The notes under the pieces are model-generated. The model had not been told where the DNA came from. It was given only the letters and a program-made list of their open reading frames with translations, and did no database searches. A stretch of DNA of 64,000 nt. Origin: Phytohabitans sp052068095. Lineage in GTDB: Bacteria; Actinomycetota; Actinomycetes; Mycobacteriales; Micromonosporaceae. The stretch covers positions 62,001-126,000 of the forward strand of contig NZ_JBQHDG010000017.1 of assembly GCF_052068095.1 (NCBI RefSeq), read 5' to 3'. Below are positions 51,771 to 59,262 of this stretch, in pieces (position 1 is the first letter of the stretch; each line of letters begins with the position of its first letter). A program made the position numbers and the translations under genes.

Positions 51771-52035
51771 CAGGACGTCGTTGGTAGGGGCTTGTCCCGC
51801 GGGAGCTGGCATTGGGAGCGGTGCCCGCGGGAGCATACGGTCTATCGCTGACGCGGACCTCGGAAGCTTCTGCCTCGGATTTGACCGTGCGTTGTGGCCG
51901 GGCCCGCGAACCCTGACTCCGAAAGGTCTCTAGATGACGCCCCGCGAAGATCATCGGGGTCGCGACTTTCGCGGTTTGGCCGGCTATGGCCCGGCAGCAA
52001 GGGCTTCGCAAGCCCGGTGTCTCTCGCGCTTCGGT

Positions 52036-52096
52036 GATCGTTAGCCCAAAACCCGCGTTCTCGCCCGCGTGTTACACGGGTTTCGGGCTAACGATC
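52036..52096. repeat. 20-bp hairpin element
   Basis: GATCGTTAGCCCAAAACCCG (52036-52055) pairs with CGGGTTTCGGGCTAACGATC (52077-52096), one mismatch, 21-nt loop. It stands alone in a gene-free region, so it may be a mobile palindromic element as well as a terminator. Confidence 0.7.
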
Positions 52097-52272
52097 ATGG
52101 CGCCGCCCACATGCTGAGCCACATCCCCAAACACTGGGAAGATGGGCTGGCGATTCGCCTCGCCGGAGCGACCACGACGGACACCGCGGTAGCTCAAATT
52201 TCGAATCTCGACGGCGTGGTCGAAGCCCCTCTCGAGCAGATCAGATGAGGAGCTTCGACCACAAAAGCGGCC

Positions 52273-53745
52273 CTACGGGTTGCTGAAGCCGAGCGTGTAG
52301 CTGCCCGAGCCGCTGTACGCGTGCACGCGGTACCGGTAGTAACCGGCCGTCCCGCTGTACGACACGGTCTCGTCCGGGTTCGCGGACGTGCCGCTGGCGA
52401 CGTTCGCCCACGCGCTGCCGTTCCACTTCTGGAGGTAGAGGTCGAAGTCAACGCCGGACGGGCCGTCGAGGCAGGCGCGGTGCGTGCCGGAGGCGGACGA
52501 GTAGTAGTAGCTGCCGTCCGGCTGGTACACGCTGGCGCCGCTGGAGATCGACCCGCTGCGGGTGAACTCGTACCCGGAGCACCCGGTGGGCGGCGGAGGC
52601 TCGCCGCCGCCGCTCGTGGTGAGCGTGAGGCCGTACGCGGAGAGGATCTCGTTCACCGGCTGGTAGTACGTGGTGCCGCCGGAGGTGCAGTTGCCCGAGC
52701 CACCGGAGGTGACGCCCTGCGCCTGCTGGCCGGAGAGCCACGAGCCGCCCGAGTCGCCCGGCTCGGCGCACACGTTGGTGCGGGTCAGGCCGGTGACGGT
52801 GCCCTCGGCGTAGTTCACGGTCTGGTTCTTGGCCGAGATCGTGCCGCAGTGCCAGCCGGTGGTGGAGCCGGAACGGCAGATCGACGCGCCCACGGCCGCC
52901 TCGGTGGAGCCGGCGACGGTGACGTTGCCGCCCGCGTAGTTGTTCACCCACGGCTGCGGCGTCCAGTTGGAGTTGACCTGCACCCACGCGTAGTCGTTGC
53001 CGGGGAAGGACGAGCCGCGGAACGTGCCCTGCGCGACCCGGTTGAAACCCTGCGTGGCGGTGCCGGTCGTGCCGCAGTGGCCGGCGGTGACGAAGCCGCC
53101 CGAGACGGAGAAGCCGATCGAGCAGCGCCCGCCCATGTAGTACGCGTCGCCGCCGCGCACGTCGTAGAGGGGCACCGGGTTTTCGCTGGTGGCGACGACC
53201 CGCACCGCCGCCGACCGGGCCGTGGCCGCGAACGCGCGGGCGGCCGACGTGTCGCCCCGGGCGAGCACGACGACGGTGTTGGTGACCACGTCGACGTACC
53301 AGCCGGGCACCGCGGCGGCCGGTGCCTTGGCGGCGTTGCGGTCCAGGGTGGACTTGACCGCGTCGAGCTGGGCCTCGCTGCGGGCGACCACCTTGGCGGT
53401 GGCGCCGGCCGCGGTGACCTTCGCGGCGTGCGCCTTGCCGGTGACCGCCACGACCAGCGAGGTCGCGCCGGCGGTGAGGTACGCGCCGCCGTACGCGGCA
53501 CCGAGCTCCTTGCGCAGCCGCGCGTCGGTGCGGCCGGCGTCGTCTTCGCGGGCCAGCCGGGCCCGCGCCTCGTCGGCGCTCAGGCCGAGGTCGCGCTGGA
53601 GGGCGCCGAGCATCTCGGCCGAGGCGGCGCCGCCGGCCGGGGGTGTGCCGGGGCCGGGGGCCGCGGCCGTGGGTGCCGCCGGCAGCGCGACGGCGCCCAC
53701 GGGCAGCAGCAGCGCGGCCGCCAGCATGGCGAATCTTCGCTTCAT
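52273..53745 (-). CDS. Secreted alpha-lytic/streptogrisin-type serine protease (S1) with C-terminal beta domain
   Basis: 490 residues. Signal peptide about 1-28; pro-region about 40-190 typical of alpha-lytic protease folding domains; chymotrypsin-like protease about 195-375 with His in TAGHCG, Asp in GNDYAWV and Ser in PGDSGGS, and paired cysteines. After a GGGEPPPP linker, a C-terminal beta-sandwich (about 400-490, VDFDLYLQKWNGSAW, YRYRVHAYSGSGSYTL) resembles bacterial pre-peptidase C-terminal domains. Exported, self-activating. No clear neighbour partner. Confidence 0.92.
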   Translation of the reverse strand: MKRRFAMLAAALLLPVGAVALPAAPTAAAPGPGTPPAGGAASAEMLGALQRDLGLSADEARARLAREDDAGRTDARLRKELGAAYGGAYLTAGATSLVVAVTGKAHAAKVTAAGATAKVVARSEAQLDAVKSTLDRNAAKAPAAAVPGWYVDVVTNTVVVLARGDTSAARAFAATARSAAVRVVATSENPVPLYDVRGGDAYYMGGRCSIGFSVSGGFVTAGHCGTTGTATQGFNRVAQGTFRGSSFPGNDYAWVQVNSNWTPQPWVNNYAGGNVTVAGSTEAAVGASICRSGSTTGWHCGTISAKNQTVNYAEGTVTGLTRTNVCAEPGDSGGSWLSGQQAQGVTSGGSGNCTSGGTTYYQPVNEILSAYGLTLTTSGGGEPPPPTGCSGYEFTRSGSISSGASVYQPDGSYYYSSASGTHRACLDGPSGVDFDLYLQKWNGSAWANVASGTSANPDETVSYSGTAGYYRYRVHAYSGSGSYTLGFSNP

Positions 53746-53876
53746 GGGGGCTCTCCTGGGGGTTGGAGTGAGGTGTTACGGCGGGACCCTAACGGCCGTT
53801 CAATAGATCTCGGCAGATACCAGTCGGGTAATACCGCGCCGTACCGCTCCGGGAGAGCCGGCTTGTGTCGGGGAGG

Positions 53877-54848
53877 TCAGAGGGGGGCGACCTGCTGGGC
53901 GCCGAACGGGGGGTTCTGGCTGAGCCAGCGCTGGTAGAGGGGGTTGCGGCCGACCATGTCCTCGTACGCGGCGACCGCGTGTCCGAGCACGTCGTCGGCG
54001 AACTTCGCGGCCAGCGCCTCGGGGTGCCAGCCGAGCAGCAGCCGCCAGCGCAGGGGAGCGCCGGCGAGCGGCCGGGTCACCAGGCCCGGGACCGGCCGGA
54101 ACGTGGCCTGGCACAGCGCCACCGCCTCGCCCGACTCGACCATGTCGATGCAGCCGCGGATGTCCGTCTCGTACACCTTGCGGGGCGTGAACCCGGAACG
54201 CGCGCACGCCGCGGCGAAGCAGTCGCCGAAGCAGCCGTCACCGGGCGCGGCCACCCATTGGGCCTCCGACAGGTCGGCGAGGACGACCTCGTCGGACCCG
54301 GCGAGCGGGTGCGCGGTGGGCAGCATGACGAACACCGCGTCCACCGAGACCACCCGCCAGGCCAGGCCGTGTGCCGCCGAGGGCGCGGCGTCGCCGCACA
54401 CCCCCACGAGCACGTAGTCGAGCCGCCCGCCGAGCACCATCTGGGCGAGCTCGTCCGCGTACCAGGACGCGTAGGTGCTGATCTGCGCTTCCGGCTGCGC
54501 GGCGGCCAGCCGGTGCACCAGGCCGCCGACGATCGGGCTGTTGGCCCCGCCGACCCGGTAGCGGGTCATCACGTCCCCCGTGCCGGCGAGTCGGGCCGCC
54601 TCGTCCTGCAACCCTTTCATCGCCGGCAGCAACACCCGGGCCCGGGCCAGCACCAGCTCGCCGAGGGCCGTGGGGCGCGCACCACGCCGGTCGCGCTCGA
54701 AGAGCGGGCCGCCGAGGGTGCGTTCAATGCGCTGGAGCTGTGCCGTGAGTGCCGGTTGTGCCAGCCCCAGCTGAGAGGCAGCCTTCGTAACGCTGCCTGT
54801 CTCCGCGATCGCGACGACCACTTTGAGGTGCCGCAACTCCAGGTTCAT
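53877..54848 (-). CDS. LysR-family transcriptional regulator
   Basis: 323 residues. N-terminal LysR HTH (LRHLKVVVAIAETGSVTKAA, SQLGLAQPALTAQLQRIERT) and a substrate-binding domain (YRVGGANSPIVGGLVHRL onwards). ATG 54848 lies 6 nt after TACCGT on the minus strand with no Shine-Dalgarno, so it is probably leaderless. The target is unknown; neither neighbour is an obvious divergent partner. Confidence 0.9.
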   Translation of the reverse strand: MNLELRHLKVVVAIAETGSVTKAASQLGLAQPALTAQLQRIERTLGGPLFERDRRGARPTALGELVLARARVLLPAMKGLQDEAARLAGTGDVMTRYRVGGANSPIVGGLVHRLAAAQPEAQISTYASWYADELAQMVLGGRLDYVLVGVCGDAAPSAAHGLAWRVVSVDAVFVMLPTAHPLAGSDEVVLADLSEAQWVAAPGDGCFGDCFAAACARSGFTPRKVYETDIRGCIDMVESGEAVALCQATFRPVPGLVTRPLAGAPLRWRLLLGWHPEALAAKFADDVLGHAVAAYEDMVGRNPLYQRWLSQNPPFGAQQVAPL

Positions 54849-54949
54849 AGCGTGACGGTAGGACCAACGTGCGATCACCGAAAGACCTTCGGCTTGTGAA
54901 AGGTCCCCCAAACGCCAGGTTGACTGTAACCGAATGGTTAACGGGAAGA

Positions 54950-55612
54950 TCAAAACAGCCGACTGGCATACCTGTCGGACAGGCTTTCCTGGCGTGTCGG
55001 GCGGCCGGTCGCCGCGTCCCGGAGCCGGTCGACGAGCCCGATAGCGGGATCGGTGATCTTGTTCCACGGCGGCGTGGCCGGCGCGCCCGGGTGCGGTCGC
55101 GTGGGTGCGGCCTCCTCGGCGGTCTCGATCCGGTTGCCCAGCCGCACGAGGTCCTCCTCCGATGCGACGGCGGCCAGCCGGTCGAGCAGGTCCGCGGTGG
55201 CGTAGGCGTGCCGCCGAAGTCGCTCTTCCGCGCCTTCGCCGGAGCGCAGGGCCGCGAGCAGCTCACGCGTCGCGGCGATCTCCCGGTCCGCGAGGGCCGG
55301 CCCGTCATCGGGTACCGCCGAGCGGACGGCCGGGTACAGGTACTGCGCCTCGGCGGACAGGTGCCGGGCGGCGGTCGCGGTGAGCACGTCGGACAGGTCG
55401 CGCCGGCGGCGGGGCGGCAGGCCGGGCTCGGACAGTGCGGCGCAGAGCGCGGCGAGCCGGCGGTGCTCGTCGGCGAGCACGTCGGCGGCGGGCCGGCCGG
55501 CGGGCGTACCCCGGCTCGGAGGGAGGGGCGGAAGGCCGAGGGTCACGGCCTGCTGGTACCCGGTGTGCGGGACCGGGAAACTGCCTGATTTGTGGGCCTT
55601 TTGTCGAGACAC
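54950..55612 (-). CDS. Hemerythrin/HHE-like helical protein
   Basis: 220 residues. DEHRRLAALCAAL, ARHLSAEAQYLYPAV and LRRHAYATADLLDRL give the spaced His and Glu positions of hemerythrin-like (HHE) four-helix bundles, which can hold a di-iron site binding O2 or NO. Only part of the ligand set is visible by eye. The first about 22 residues look unlike the family; GTG 55546 is an alternative start. A role in sensing or storage is speculative. Confidence 0.7.
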   Translation of the reverse strand: MSRQKAHKSGSFPVPHTGYQQAVTLGLPPLPPSRGTPAGRPAADVLADEHRRLAALCAALSEPGLPPRRRRDLSDVLTATAARHLSAEAQYLYPAVRSAVPDDGPALADREIAATRELLAALRSGEGAEERLRRHAYATADLLDRLAAVASEEDLVRLGNRIETAEEAAPTRPHPGAPATPPWNKITDPAIGLVDRLRDAATGRPTRQESLSDRYASRLF

Positions 55613-55702
55613 GCCGCTTAACCATTGCCACCGATGTGACGCAGAGATTACCGTCTGATCACCCCCTGCAACTTCGCCATCTCGCGTCCCGGAGGCTCAC
55701 CC

Positions 55703-56566
55703 ATGTCACTCCCGCGTCGCATGCTGCCCAGATTCAGGCCGATGCCGGCCCTCGCGGTCACCGTGGCGACCACCCTCATCGCCACCCTCGCCCTCGCCGC
55801 GCCGGCCGCCGCGGCCGACCCGTTCCCGTCCTCGATGGCGAGCACGGGCGACTCCATCACCCGCGGCTTCAACGCCTGCGGCTTCTACGTCGACTGCCCG
55901 TCGCGCTCGTTCAGCACGGGCACCGACACCGGTGTCAACAGCCACTACCGGCGCATCCTGGCGGCCAACCCGGCCATCAGCGGGCGCAACTTCAACGACG
56001 CGGAGAGCGGGGCCACCGCCTCCGACCTGCCCGGCCAGATCGACTTGGCGGTCGGCCAGGGCGTCGACTACGTGACCGTGCTGATCGGCGCCAACGACGT
56101 CTGCGCCGGCAGCGAGGCCGGGATGACGCCGGTCGCCACCTACCGCGGTCACATCGACACCGCCCTGGCCCGGCTGAAGGCCGGCCGGCCCGGCGCGCGG
56201 GTGTTCATCATGAGCATCCCGGACATCAAGCGGCTCTGGGAGGTCGGCAAGGGCAACTTCCTGGCCCGCAGCGCCTGGTCGCTCCTCGGCATCTGCCAGT
56301 CGATGCTCGCCAACCCCACCTCGACCTCGGCCGCCGACAACGCCCGCCGCGACCGGGTGCGGCAGCGGGTCGCCGACTACAACGCGCAGCTCGCGGCCGC
56401 GTGCGCGGCGTACGGGTCGCTGTGCAAGTACGACGGCGGCGCGATCTTCAACTACCGGTTCGTGCTGTCGCAGGTCTCCGGCTGGGACTACTTCCACCCG
56501 GACACCGACGGCCAGATCGTGCTCGCGTCGGCGAGCTGGGCGGCCGGCTTCTCCTGGAGTGCCTAG
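55703..56566 (+). CDS. Secreted SGNH/GDSL-family hydrolase
   Basis: 287 residues. Signal peptide about 1-37 (ends APAAAA). Block I Ser in STGDSITRG, block III VLIGANDVC, and His in YFHPDTDGQ make the SGNH catalytic set. Extra cysteines (FNACGFYVDCP, GICQSM, AACAAYGSLC) suggest disulfides. Acts outside the cell as an esterase or lipase; the substrate is unknown. GGAGG precedes ATG 55703. Confidence 0.9.
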   Translation: MSLPRRMLPRFRPMPALAVTVATTLIATLALAAPAAAADPFPSSMASTGDSITRGFNACGFYVDCPSRSFSTGTDTGVNSHYRRILAANPAISGRNFNDAESGATASDLPGQIDLAVGQGVDYVTVLIGANDVCAGSEAGMTPVATYRGHIDTALARLKAGRPGARVFIMSIPDIKRLWEVGKGNFLARSAWSLLGICQSMLANPTSTSAADNARRDRVRQRVADYNAQLAAACAAYGSLCKYDGGAIFNYRFVLSQVSGWDYFHPDTDGQIVLASASWAAGFSWSA

Positions 56567-56662
56567 GAGACTTCGTCGCGGCTGCCGCCAGCCGCCCGAC
56601 GCCCGTCCCGCCTGCCGTGCCGTTAGGTAACGCGGCGTAAGCGGCTAAGGGCGGCCGGACTT

Positions 56663-56713
56663 GAGATCTAGGAGATTTAGGGCTGAAATAGCGCCCTAAC
56701 TCTCCTAGATCTC
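56663..56713 (+). terminator. 21-bp hairpin downstream of the SGNH hydrolase gene
   Basis: GAGATCTAGGAGATTTAGGG (from 56663) pairs with CCCTAACTCTCCTAGATCTC (to 56713), 21 bp with one mismatch and a 9-nt loop. Probable terminator. Confidence 0.7.
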
Positions 56714-56896
56714 GAATCTTGCCCCTGTCCGCACCGTCGTAGCGGTTACTGCCGGCGACCACGCCCGCGGTGGTCGTGCGCCGCGTAGCGCACCCGGGCC
56801 GCGGGGCTGGTGGGGACGACCGCGGCCAGCGGCGGAGGGCAGTCCGCACGGCGGTGGGCGCATTGCCGCGCGCGGCTCGACGGCCGACCAGCGGGG

Positions 56897-57035
56897 CTTG
56901 TGGCGCGGACCTGGCAGCGCGGGTCGGGGATCTCGGCGAGCCCTGGCGAGCCGCCGACCCGCGCGGTCTCCGGCGGGAGCGGCGGTCCGCCACTGACGCG
57001 GACCCGGGAAACCTGTTTCGAAGGAGCTTTCCAGA
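56897..57035 (-). repeat. Dispersed repeat R1, copy D (inverted)
   Basis: Reading leftwards: TTTCCCGGGTCCGCGTCAGT, CCGCCGCTCCCGCCGGAGAC, then GGCTCGCCAGGGCTCGCCGA and GATCCCCGACC. The block order is as in copies A and B. Confidence 0.75.
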
Positions 57036-57121
57036 CCCGAACCCGAAAGCTCTCCGGTGGCTTTACCGGCGCCGCTTGTGGCGGCGCGGGGACCGGCCAG
57101 GTCGCCTGGTAAGAAGGGCGG

Positions 57122-58429
57122 ATGAGCAGCCCACCGGTCGACGAGGTCGTCGACATCTGCCGCGACCTCCTGCGTATCGACACGACGAACACCGGCGACA
57201 ACGCCACGAGCGCGGGCGAGCGGGCCGCGGCCGAGTACGTGGCGGCGAAGCTGGACGAGGTCGGCATCCGCTCCGAGATCCACGAGTCGGCGCCCGGCCG
57301 GGCCAGCCTCGTCGCCCGCATCGAGGGCACCGACCCCGGCCGCGACGCGCTGCTCGTGCACGGCCACCTCGACGTCGTGCCGGCCGAGCCCGACGAGTGG
57401 ACGGTGCACCCGTTCGCCGGCGAGATCCGCGACGGCTTTCTCTGGGGTCGCGGTGCGATCGACATGAAGGACTTCGACGCGATGGTCCTCGCCGTCGTGC
57501 GCGACTGGGCCCGCACCGGCGTGCGGCCGCCGCGGGACATCGTGCTCGCGTTCACCGCCGACGAGGAGGCCGGCGGCGAGTACGGCGCGCACTTCCTCGT
57601 CGACAAGCACCGCGACCTGCTCGACGGCTGCACCGAGGCGATCGGGGAGGTCGGCGGCTTCTCGTTCACGGTCACCAACGACCTGCGCCTCTACCTCGTG
57701 GAGACCGCCGAGAAGGGGATCAACTGGCTGCGGCTGCACGCCCGCGGCCGCCCCGGCCACGGCTCGATGGTGCACGACGACAACGCGGTGACCGCGGTCG
57801 CCGAGGCGGTCGCCCGGGTGGGCCGCCACCGCTTCCCGATGGTGGTCACCCCGACCGTCCGGGCGTTCCTGGAGCACCTGTCCGACGCGCTGGGCGTCGA
57901 GCTCGACCCGGACGACCCGGAGACCGCGATCGCGAAGCTCGGCCCGATCGCCAACATCATCGGCGCCACCCTCCGCAACACCGCCAACCCGACCCGCCTC
58001 GCCGCCGGGTACAAGGACAACGTCATCCCCAGCCGCGCCACGGCCACCATCGACTGCCGCACGCTCCCCGGCCAGGCCGACCTCTTCCTGGAACAGCTGC
58101 GCGAGGTGATCGGCCCCGACCTGGAGATCGAACACGTGCAGCGCCAGCCGGCGATCGAGACCACCTTCGACGGCGCCCTCGTCGACGCGATGGCCGCCGC
58201 GCTGCGCGCGGAGGACCCGGGCGCGCGGCCCGTGCCCTACATGCTCTCCGGCGGCACCGACGCCAAGGCGTTCCAGCGGCTCGGCATCCGCTGCTTCGGC
58301 TTCGCACCGCTGCGGCTGCCGCCCGACCTGAACTTTTCCGCACTGTTCCATGGCATTGACGAGCGCGTCCCGGTCGAGGGACTACAGTTCGGCGTGCGTG
58401 TACTCGACCGATTCCTACGCACGTCCTGA
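57122..58429 (+). CDS. M20-family metallopeptidase (ArgE/DapE/ACY1-like)
   Basis: 435 residues. Di-zinc M20 signatures: LVHGHLDVVPAEPDEW (His, Asp), GRGAIDMKDF (bridging Asp) and FTADEEAGG (catalytic and metal Glu), with a dimerisation domain about 200-310 starting GRPGHGSMVHDDNAV. Hydrolyses N-acyl amino acids or dipeptides in the cytoplasm; the exact substrate is not readable. AAGAAGGGCGG precedes ATG 57122. Confidence 0.92.
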   Translation: MSSPPVDEVVDICRDLLRIDTTNTGDNATSAGERAAAEYVAAKLDEVGIRSEIHESAPGRASLVARIEGTDPGRDALLVHGHLDVVPAEPDEWTVHPFAGEIRDGFLWGRGAIDMKDFDAMVLAVVRDWARTGVRPPRDIVLAFTADEEAGGEYGAHFLVDKHRDLLDGCTEAIGEVGGFSFTVTNDLRLYLVETAEKGINWLRLHARGRPGHGSMVHDDNAVTAVAEAVARVGRHRFPMVVTPTVRAFLEHLSDALGVELDPDDPETAIAKLGPIANIIGATLRNTANPTRLAAGYKDNVIPSRATATIDCRTLPGQADLFLEQLREVIGPDLEIEHVQRQPAIETTFDGALVDAMAAALRAEDPGARPVPYMLSGGTDAKAFQRLGIRCFGFAPLRLPPDLNFSALFHGIDERVPVEGLQFGVRVLDRFLRTS

Positions 58430-58457
58430 CTGACCCGCTGAAGGGACCCTCCTCACC

Positions 58458-59126
58458 ATGACCGACCAGCACGCGGAGCTGGACGCCGCTCTCGAGCGGG
58501 TGATCGAAGCCGCGCGCGGCCACCTCGCCGCCGTCAAGGCAGCCGAGGGCCGCATCGACGACGACGACGTCTGGCAGGCGTACGTCACGCTCAACAACGC
58601 CTCCTACGAGTACGACGAGCTGTTGCTCGACGCGTTCGGCGAGGTCACACCCTGGGACGTCGAGTCCATCGACCCCGACGAAGCCGACGAGCGCTTCGGC
58701 GTCGGCCTGGGTGGCGTCGACGGCAACGAGCCGGAAGACCCGCACCCGGCCGTCGTCTCGGTACGCCAGCGCCGCGACTACCGCGTACCCAGCGTGGCCG
58801 CCCTGGTCCGCGTCGCCGAGGCCGCCCGCCGCTCCGGCCTGCCCGAAGACGAGGAAGAGGCCGAGCCGGTCGAGACCGTCGGCGAGGCCGTGCTGGAGCT
58901 CCTCCAGGCCGGCGACGGTTCGCTGGGCGCGCTCGACATCCCCGAGCTCGAGCCCCTCGACGGCGTGGTGATGGTGTCGGAGGTCGCCGCCCCGCTCGAC
59001 CTCGAGTCGTACAGCGAGGACGACGCGGCCGGGCCGTTCGCGCCGGCGGCGGAAGACCGGCTGGTCGGGCGGCTGGACGAGCACCCGTTCATGCCCCTGG
59101 ACGACGAGGTCGAGCAGACCTCGTAG
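58458..59126 (+). CDS. Acidic conserved hypothetical protein
   Basis: 222 residues, strongly acidic, with an N-terminal helix (TDQHAELDAALERVIEAARG), a motif YVTLNNASYEYDELLLDAFGEVTPWDVE, and RRDYRVPSVAALVRVAEAAR. It resembles conserved actinobacterial proteins of unknown role. Lies 28 bp after the peptidase, so probably co-transcribed. No membrane segment. Confidence 0.8.
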   Translation: MTDQHAELDAALERVIEAARGHLAAVKAAEGRIDDDDVWQAYVTLNNASYEYDELLLDAFGEVTPWDVESIDPDEADERFGVGLGGVDGNEPEDPHPAVVSVRQRRDYRVPSVAALVRVAEAARRSGLPEDEEEAEPVETVGEAVLELLQAGDGSLGALDIPELEPLDGVVMVSEVAAPLDLESYSEDDAAGPFAPAAEDRLVGRLDEHPFMPLDDEVEQTS

Positions 59127-59139
59127 ACGGATCACCGCT

Positions 59140-59169
59140 GGCGCGGGGGCGGCAAGCCGCCCCCGCGCC
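59140..59169 (+). terminator. Strong terminator before the NACHT gene
   Basis: GGCGCGGGGGCGGC, AA, GCCGCCCCCGCGCC: a perfect 14-bp stem 13 bp past the preceding stop. Confidence 0.8.
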
Positions 59170-59262
59170 CCGGCGCCGCCACACACGATCCGCTCGCGCG
59201 AGGCTGGGTCATGAATGAATGGCGCCCGTCTGGTAGGCCCTCAGCGAGGGAGCTGTTTCGGG

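Larger units (their letters stand above)
51425..52272. other. Gene-free, repeat-rich region (about 850 bp)
   Basis: No convincing gene. Contents in order: R1 copy B; an inverted pair GGAGACCTTTGGATTCGG (about 51584) and CTCCGAAAGGTCTC (about 51920) bounding about 340 bp that include an R3 copy; a 20-bp hairpin at 52036-52096; and an R2 remnant. The whole may be a stack of small non-autonomous elements. Confidence 0.6.
56567..57121. other. Gene-free region with a long hairpin and R1 copy D
   Basis: About 555 bp without a gene. A 21-bp hairpin at 56663-56713 and an inverted R1 copy at 56897-57035 account for most of it; the end holds the ribosome site of the peptidase gene (AAGAAGGGCGG). Confidence 0.65.
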
